Below are positions 25,454-31,088 of a DNA stretch of 31,088 bases, in pieces (position 1 is the first letter of the stretch; each line of letters starts with the position of its first letter). Source of the stretch: Fragilariopsis cylindrus CCMP1102 (Eukaryota > Bacillariophyta > Bacillariophyceae > Bacillariales > Bacillariaceae); NCBI GenBank assembly GCA_900095095.1, contig FMBT01000640.1, forward strand, positions 1 to 31,088, given 5' to 3'. The translations under genes and the position numbers were made by a program. A model generated the notes under the pieces. The model was given only the letters and a program-made list of their open reading frames with translations, was not told where the DNA came from and did no database searches.

Positions 25454-27595
25454 ATGGGACACTTCTTGTGGTTGAGTGATTTACACGTCGATCCATTCTA
25501 TGGTACTGAATTTGCTGTCACGCATCATCACAATTCGATGAGCGATGATGACATCGGTAACTGTACACAAAATGACACTCGACTTCATTCTCCATTGGGA
25601 CGACCGGGATGTGATGCACCTATTTCATTACTCGATTCCTCTCTTCAAAGTGCAGCAGGAAAGAATACTAACAGCAATACAACAGCAACAGCAACACCAC
25701 CAAAAAAAATTGATTTCATCTTGATTACTGGTGATATTGTTCGTCACGGAACGGCGGAGTTGTTTTCGTCTTCGTCTTCGTCAAAACTATCATTGACCCA
25801 AAAGAATACCAGTGGTGACAGTGATATCATTATCGATGATGGACCAATTTCTTTTACCAGGACCGTCCTATCAATGACGATTCATTCGATCCGAAAAGTA
25901 TTTCCGAATGTACCCATTATCCCAGTCTTGGGTAACAACGACGTGACTCCCGACTACTATATTGACGTCAACAGTAGCAGCAGCAACAGCAATGGTACTA
26001 CCAGTACCAATACAGTGTTGACAATGGCGAGAGATGGATTGGATGACTGTTTTTTAACGGAGGAGGAATCTCAAACATTTGCGGATGGTGGCTATTATTC
26101 TAGAATTATTCAAACTACATCCTCCTCCTCCATACTTATTCTATCTCTCAATACTGTCATATATTCAGTGAATCATCAACCGACGTATGTTGTTGGTGGA
26201 GATGATGAAGATGATAATGATGATGATGATGATGATCCATTAGGTCAATTTGGTTGGATCGAATCACAGCTACAGAAGGCAATTGTTAGTGGCGATGATC
26301 AGAACAATAATATAAGTACTAGTAGCTCTGATAATGGCGACGAGGATGATGATAATGATTCTACTAAAATTAAAATTAATGCTATTTGGATTGTGGGTCA
26401 TATTCCACCTTCTATTGGTAGCTTTCGTCATTCTCAACAATGGTCGGACCGATACGTCGATCGATATCTAACGATTTTAAAAAATCATGCTCAACGACAA
26501 CAGCAACAACAACAACAACAACGACCAAGTAGTAGTAGTAGTACAACGACGACCAACAACAACTTTCCGACCATACAAGGACATTTATTTGGACATATTC
26601 ATACAGAAGAATTTCGGTTATTAACTTACAACTACGATGATAACAATATTGATGGTAACAACAACAACAACAACAAAAAGAATAGTTCTCTTTCTATTCC
26701 GTTGTTGATGTCTTCTTCTCTTTCACCAGTATATGGTTCCAATCCAAGTTATCGCATCGTTGATTATGACAATGTATCGGGTACATTGCTCGACTACACA
26801 ACTCATTATCTTAATTTAAGTAGTAGTAGCAGTAGCAGTAGTAGTAGTAGTGGTAGTATCAATAATGCTGTTGATAATGACGATAACGATAACGACAACG
26901 GTGGTGGCGACGACGATCAAAATTGGGTTTGGAATCAACTACCACGTTTTACTGATGTATACAATGTTTCAGATTTATCTTCAAACAGTTTAGATAGTCT
27001 TATAACGCGATTTGAGAATGAAGGACATGATAATAATAGTAACATCAATCATATATCGGAAGGTAATGATTCCTCGTCATTATTTGAGACATTTATAAAA
27101 CGGCAACATGTGTATTCGTCCTATGAAGATGATGATGATGATGATGACGGAGGTATGGTTGGCAGTAATACGTCCATTGAAGTGAAGTGGGTATGTACCC
27201 TACGAGCTATATCCAAAGACGCATATATGCAATGCATCGAAGAAAGAAGGTCGTCACAATCGGAGCTGAAGACAAATCATGGTGGGATTATTTTGTATCT
27301 TACTGCTAGTACCGTTGTAATAGCTATTGGTGTGCTTGCTGTATTCTCTTTCCTACTGGGGAAAACGAAAAAGAAGAAGAGACGCATCATCCAAAGAAGG
27401 CAATATCGTCGACCGACGTCGTCGTCATTAGATGATGTCGAAATCAGAATTACAAACAATACTGATATGGACAATGGCGACGATAATGATTCGAACTTGA
27501 GTTTCAACTCAAACTCGATTAATGGTAGCGGCATCGCTATGACGACGATCAAAACTACGACGACGATAGGAGCCACTGCTGGGGAATTTATCTAA
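25454..27595 (+). CDS. Acid-sphingomyelinase-like metallophosphoesterase, C-terminally membrane-anchored
   Basis: 713 residues from ATG 25454. It has the metallophosphoesterase metal-binding set in order: DLH (9-11), GD (93-94, ITGDIVRHG), GNND (160-163), VGH (314-316) and GHIH (380-383, with FGH before it). WLSDLHVDPFYG and the Cys pair in NCTQ...GCDAP are typical of the acid sphingomyelinase-like (SMPDL3 / yeast endopolyphosphatase Ppn1) group, which cleaves phosphodiesters or polyphosphate in secretory compartments. Residues ~612-634 form one transmembrane helix followed by KKKKRR, so the tail is cytosolic. Odd: a luminal enzyme should have an N-terminal signal, yet the catalytic motif starts at residue 9. 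Either an upstream exon is missed or an anchor is lost. Many Asp, Asn, Ser and Gln tracts interrupt the fold. Confidence 0.83.
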   Translation: MGHFLWLSDLHVDPFYGTEFAVTHHHNSMSDDDIGNCTQNDTRLHSPLGRPGCDAPISLLDSSLQSAAGKNTNSNTTATATPPKKIDFILITGDIVRHGTAELFSSSSSSKLSLTQKNTSGDSDIIIDDGPISFTRTVLSMTIHSIRKVFPNVPIIPVLGNNDVTPDYYIDVNSSSSNSNGTTSTNTVLTMARDGLDDCFLTEEESQTFADGGYYSRIIQTTSSSSILILSLNTVIYSVNHQPTYVVGGDDEDDNDDDDDDPLGQFGWIESQLQKAIVSGDDQNNNISTSSSDNGDEDDDNDSTKIKINAIWIVGHIPPSIGSFRHSQQWSDRYVDRYLTILKNHAQRQQQQQQQQRPSSSSSTTTTNNNFPTIQGHLFGHIHTEEFRLLTYNYDDNNIDGNNNNNNKKNSSLSIPLLMSSSLSPVYGSNPSYRIVDYDNVSGTLLDYTTHYLNLSSSSSSSSSSSGSINNAVDNDDNDNDNGGGDDDQNWVWNQLPRFTDVYNVSDLSSNSLDSLITRFENEGHDNNSNINHISEGNDSSSLFETFIKRQHVYSSYEDDDDDDDGGMVGSNTSIEVKWVCTLRAISKDAYMQCIEERRSSQSELKTNHGGIILYLTASTVVIAIGVLAVFSFLLGKTKKKKRRIIQRRQYRRPTSSSLDDVEIRITNNTDMDNGDDNDSNLSFNSNSINGSGIAMTTIKTTTTIGATAGEFI

Positions 27596-27841
27596 ACATC
27601 ATCATGTTGTTACAACGATAACTATAATAATAGACTACTGTTGGGAATGTATTTTATATTGTATGTAGATTCAAAATGTAAAATGTCCTATTAATTTTTA
27701 TATCTGATAATTATTATCCATCGCGCGTGCGTTATGCGTGTTGACTTGTACATGTTCCTTCACAGATATATATATATGTAATATATATATTTTTTACATA
27801 TAACCAGAGGAGATTCTGGTTCATCTCATTATCATAGTTTA
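27596..27841. other. Convergent 3' spacer with (TA)n
   Basis: Short spacer between converging genes. A TA-rich tract lies at 27768-27796. Confidence 0.6.
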
Positions 27842-29921
27842 CTAGTTTCCATTGTTGTAGTAGTACTGTTGGGTATTTTCATTACCATTGTTTTGTTGCT
27901 GAGCGTTATTATCGTCATTTCCGTTATTATCGTCATTTCCATAATTACCTCCGTATGCTCCATTGTTGTTGTAGTTCCCGTTATTGTTATTGTTATTTCC
28001 GTTCTCGTAGTTGCCATTGTTTTGATAATTGCCATTGTTTTGATAATTGCCATTATTTTGATAATTGCCATTGTAGTCGTTGTTATCATCTCCATTCTGG
28101 TTTTGTTGTTGGGCGTTGGCATCGTCATTACCTCCGTATGCTCCATCGTAACCACCACCATATGCTTGATCTTGGTAGTAGTCATTGTAAGATCCTCCTC
28201 CTCCACCGTTGCTATATTGGTTGTAGCTTTGATAATCCCCCTGGTAGGCGGCACCGTTGTCATTGTTCGTGGTTAAGAAATCGGCTGCGTCTGACTCAAT
28301 TTGGAATCCTCTCAACATTTTAGGTTTGTACCCTCGGAGAGCAACCTTCTTAGCGATCTTGTATAAAATAGCAGCCTCGTCTTTGGTGGGAAAACCAGCA
28401 ACGGAAGTTGTTGCTTGTAACCGTCGTGCTGTAGCGAAGATATCTGAGTTTTCCATATCATCAACGACAACACGATTGTATTTAGGCATGTGTCCAGTCA
28501 TGGTAGCATAAATGACACATCCGTATACGAAAGTTCCGTATGCAGATGGGTGGATACCATCATCCAAAAATAATTTCGGGGTATAAATCGTATGGAGATT
28601 CTTCGTAAATAGCAGCAAATGCGTTCCCAACAGGAGCGACGTGTGCAGTAGAGAACCATCCGGTACGTTTACCAAGGTATTTCTTGTATATTTCTGCACC
28701 CTCCATGATTAGGGCGGTGAATGTGGCAAGATCCGAAAGACTAGTTGAGTTGGCACTACTCGCTGAATACGCATGAGGTTGGACGATGATCGGAGAAATA
28801 TTGTGCTTCTTCAGTAATGGCCCGTACGTGTAATTAAATGCTGACAGGGTTTCCTGCCGGGTTTCATCAACAGCCATGACCTTCGATTGATCGGTAATAA
28901 CGACGAAGTCCCATCCCCCTTTAACTTTATCTTTGAGGTCAAAAGATTCTTCATATTGACGGTATGCATCATCTTGGAAGCATGGATTTTCACCGTCATC
29001 GATAAACGATCCTAATCCATTTTGCTTGGTCACCATCTGATCGTGTCCAGTTAAAAGTTGCGGGACAGAGCAGGCACCCATATCGTACAGGTAAGCAGTT
29101 TTACCTGTGTTCGTTTCGAATTTAGTACCACCGATCATAGCTTTTGTCGTTGCCCACTTATTGTACATACCATTTCCTGTCATGATGATTTGTAAGATAC
29201 TAGCTGAATTGTGCAAAACGGAATCTTGTGTAATATGTCCATCCCCAATGTTCTCAACGAATCGTGGTAAATCATTCACGTAAAAGTACGAGTTACCAAC
29301 AAACGCGACGTTGATGTGAGCAGGGAATGCAGGTGGACGTCCACCGAACGCAACCATCGCAACGACGCCAACAGTACCAAGTGCGGCTCCTGCCAATAAC
29401 GAAACTTGTACGACCTTGGAGAGTCCATACCAAAATGCTAACATTGAAGCACAGCACATGGTTGACTGTTCCATCATCTTTCTTGCCATGTTTTTCTCCT
29501 CATCATTCTCCTCATCGTTACCGTTGAGTTCCTTATGGACAGAATCAAGATCACCACCCGACACATTGGTGGCAATAGTACTATTGTTGACAGAAAAGAC
29601 ACTCATAATGAACGAGGATGCCTTACTAACTATCGATGGGTCATCTTCTGCATCCATTTCAGGATCTTCTCCTTCAAGTAGAGCCTTCTTTTTACTGTTA
29701 TCACTACCGTTACTACCAGTTCCTGACATGCTTCTTGGAACGTTGACATTGTCGGGTGTTGTTGTTGGTACTACTATAACATCCGTATCAGCAACATCGT
29801 AAGACGTTGGTGGAGCGTACCATGATTGTTGGGAAGCTGCTGCTACAGATTCTTCTCCTTTACGAGATGATCTTGAAGCAACCGATGCCCCTGCTTTCTT
29901 TAACTTTCCGTAAATTCCCAT
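27842..29921 (-). CDS. Membrane-anchored SGNH hydrolase with Asn/Gly/Tyr-rich tail; frame interrupted at 28578
   Basis: ATG 29921 (MGIYGKLKKAG). A Ser-rich, charged N-terminus of ~150 residues is followed by one hydrophobic segment (170-194) and no signal peptide before it, so type II topology is likely. The SGNH part then follows: HINVAFVGNSYFYVNDLPRF with Ser211 (block I), WDFVVITDQSK, like the DUF4886 WDxVVLQEQS motif, and LDDGIHPSAYG with the Asp-x-x-His catalytic pair. This last motif lies in another frame: the first frame ends ESPYDLYPEIIFG at 28560, and removing one C from the C4 run at 28578-28581 joins it to PKLFLDDGIHPS. I therefore annotate one gene with a probable assembly error (or a recent mutation). 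The last ~140 residues form a GNYQNN-type repeat domain, also rich in Gln and Tyr. Substrate unknown; carbohydrate ester hydrolysis is the family's usual role. Confidence 0.78.
28020..28073 (-). repeat. Three 18-bp units coding GNYQNN
   Basis: TTTTGATAATTGCCATTG-type units repeat three times in tandem inside the tail of the SGNH hydrolase gene; the second and third differ from the first by one or two bases. Confidence 0.85.
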
Positions 29922-30540
29922 TGTGTGTATGATATGATATGATACGATATAAGACTTTACTACGTTTAATCAATATGACAGAGCAACTACTAGGCACGAG
30001 AAATGAATGAATTGAATGCCTCTTTGTAGTAAATGAGATAGGGTGGTGGTAGCAAAAATGCAGAGTTGAGTTTGTGATTTCGGACTCTTTTGGACTGACT
30101 TTCTTTTTTAATGGATAATACTGGAGAGGCAACGCAACACCGACTCAAATTTTAAAAGGAAGGAGAGGGAGGAATTTGAATGAAGATTCTCGTCTTCGAA
30201 ACGTCGAAAGAGACAAGAATGCAAAGTAAGCGATTAGGCTCATTTATTTGTTCTATTCAATCTAATTCTTGTGTAAGTGACGCCAAAGTCAATCGCCAAT
30301 AAGCACGTCGAATCTTCTAATCGTGTGTATCGCCGATAGATAGTTTTTTATTTCTACAGTAATGCACATACCTTGATTTGGGGTCATCAGAATTATGCAT
30401 CGCGATTTCACCCCCTAATTGGAACCCCGCCCGTGCCCTTTCTAATAGTCGCTGCTCGTGTTCGGAACACGCACGACACAAAAGTGCGTGAGTCAGTCAC
30501 AGCAGTGAAAAAACAAGATACAACGATCCTCTGAACAGCT
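29922..30540. other. Divergent promoter region, no gene
   Basis: Between the SGNH hydrolase gene (minus) and the right-edge gene (plus). GATATGATATGATACGATAT lies just upstream of ATG 29921; GAGTCAGTCACAG occurs at about 30491. The minus-strand frame at 29860-30132 has no support. Confidence 0.5.
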
Positions 30541-31088
30541 ATGATCATAACAATTTTAACCATTATTTTTTGCTCTATAACCACGGTAACACATTTTTAC
30601 ATAATATCGAAATATCGCGACGACACAACGACAACGACAACGACAAACAGCATGAAAATGCGTACTACTATTAAACGTCGAAGATTTTCCTTCTATTGGG
30701 ACTTTTTTGGTCGACGGCGGATGCATTTAGCACTTCATCACGATCTTCCAACCCACAACCACAACGACAGCAGCACTATCATGTCGCAGTTGAACACAAC
30801 TCAATGCGCGCCTGCAGCAGTCGCAGTAACATCGAAAGCAGCAGAAAAAGACCTGAAATTGACACGTCAGATCATCAGGGATCATCAGAAACGATCCAAA
30901 CCGTGTCCACGATCAATTTATTCAACAAACACAATCCTTGACCAGAAGAAGCAGGACGAAGAAGTAGCGGCGAAGGCAGCATTTTTTGATAACAAATCCT
31001 CCGAATTGATTGCACAAACGAAAAAAATTATTTTGATCCAGATTATGTTAGGCTGGGTGATAGTGGAGAATGTTTAGCCGAAAATTTT
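30541..31088 (+). CDS. Start of a probable plastid-type preprotein, frames uncertain, runs off the window
   Basis: The longest frame (ATG 30541 to 31077) gives 178 residues with a hydrophobic start and no recognised domain. A different frame between ~30681 and 30941 contains KIFLLLGLFWSTADAFSTSS, a textbook signal peptide end with A|F, as in heterokont plastid proteins, but has no ATG of its own. MKMRTTIKRR (ATG 30652) of the first frame would be a suitable basic n-region if one A were missing after CGTCGA (~30680). Near the right edge the same alternative frame reads NEKNYFDPDYVRLGD and GECLAENF to the window end, joined to the first frame across an A7 run (31021-31027). So two or more one-base deletions, or an intron, may be involved. 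Function unknown. Confidence 0.35.

Noticed and set aside
27832..28276. Thr/Met-rich minus frame (27832-28263) and Val/Ile-rich plus frame (27869-28276) over the SGNH hydrolase tail
   Set aside because: Both are out-of-frame readings of the GNYQNN-type repeat DNA.

Overview
The window looks like nuclear DNA of a pennate diatom, most like the Fragilariopsis/Pseudo-nitzschia group. Supporting evidence: hydrophobic N-termini ending in an A|F type cleavage motif, as in heterokont plastid-targeting presequences (genes at 14591 and near 30652); Ty1/copia polyproteins of the diatom type; abundant Asn/Asp/Ser homopolymer tracts; and members of expanded protein families that I associate with polar raphid diatoms (F-box/LRR-like, ankyrin-like, ubiquitin-like plus LRR). 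Genes are mostly single-exon, on both strands, separated by AT-rich DNA full of short tandem repeats. The species assignment is inference from recalled family resemblance, not from a search.

Left third (1-6020): the 3' end of an unrecognised gene; a repeat-rich spacer; a decayed member of the ankyrin-like family (minus strand, nonsense codon plus a changed tail); an F-box/LRR-like gene broken by one apparent base deletion; two doubtful small secreted-type ORFs; and a small basic, probably nuclear, protein (minus). Positions 6020-7650 hold no gene but contain a 440-bp inverted-repeat (MITE-like) element and a pair of 106-bp direct repeats.

Middle (7651-14003, minus): a dead Ty1/copia retrotransposon. 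Gag, protease and integrase belong to one element, but the reverse transcriptase changes near 8320 into the distal RT of a second diatom copia family, so motif 4 (YGL) is present twice. Gag is split by a 556-bp insertion flanked by 17-bp target duplications. Several frameshifts add to the decay.

Right half: an LCAT-like lipase with a plastid-type presequence (14591, +); an intact ankyrin-like family gene (18740, -) that is the paralogue of the left pseudogene; a ubiquitin-like/LRR gene (19287, +) whose 5' end merges with tandem repeats; a DUF1415 protein with a signal sequence (22341, +); pyroglutamyl-peptidase I (24770, -); an acid-sphingomyelinase-like metallophosphoesterase with a C-terminal membrane anchor (25454, +); a membrane-anchored SGNH hydrolase with an Asn/Gly/Tyr-rich tail (29921, -), split by an extra C in a C4 run; and the start of a plastid-type protein at the right edge.

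The housekeeping-type enzymes show no operon-like relationship. The recurring theme is lineage-specific family genes mixed with mobile elements and tandem repeats. At least four non-transposon coding sequences appear to carry single-base indels, which may be genuine decay or residual assembly errors.
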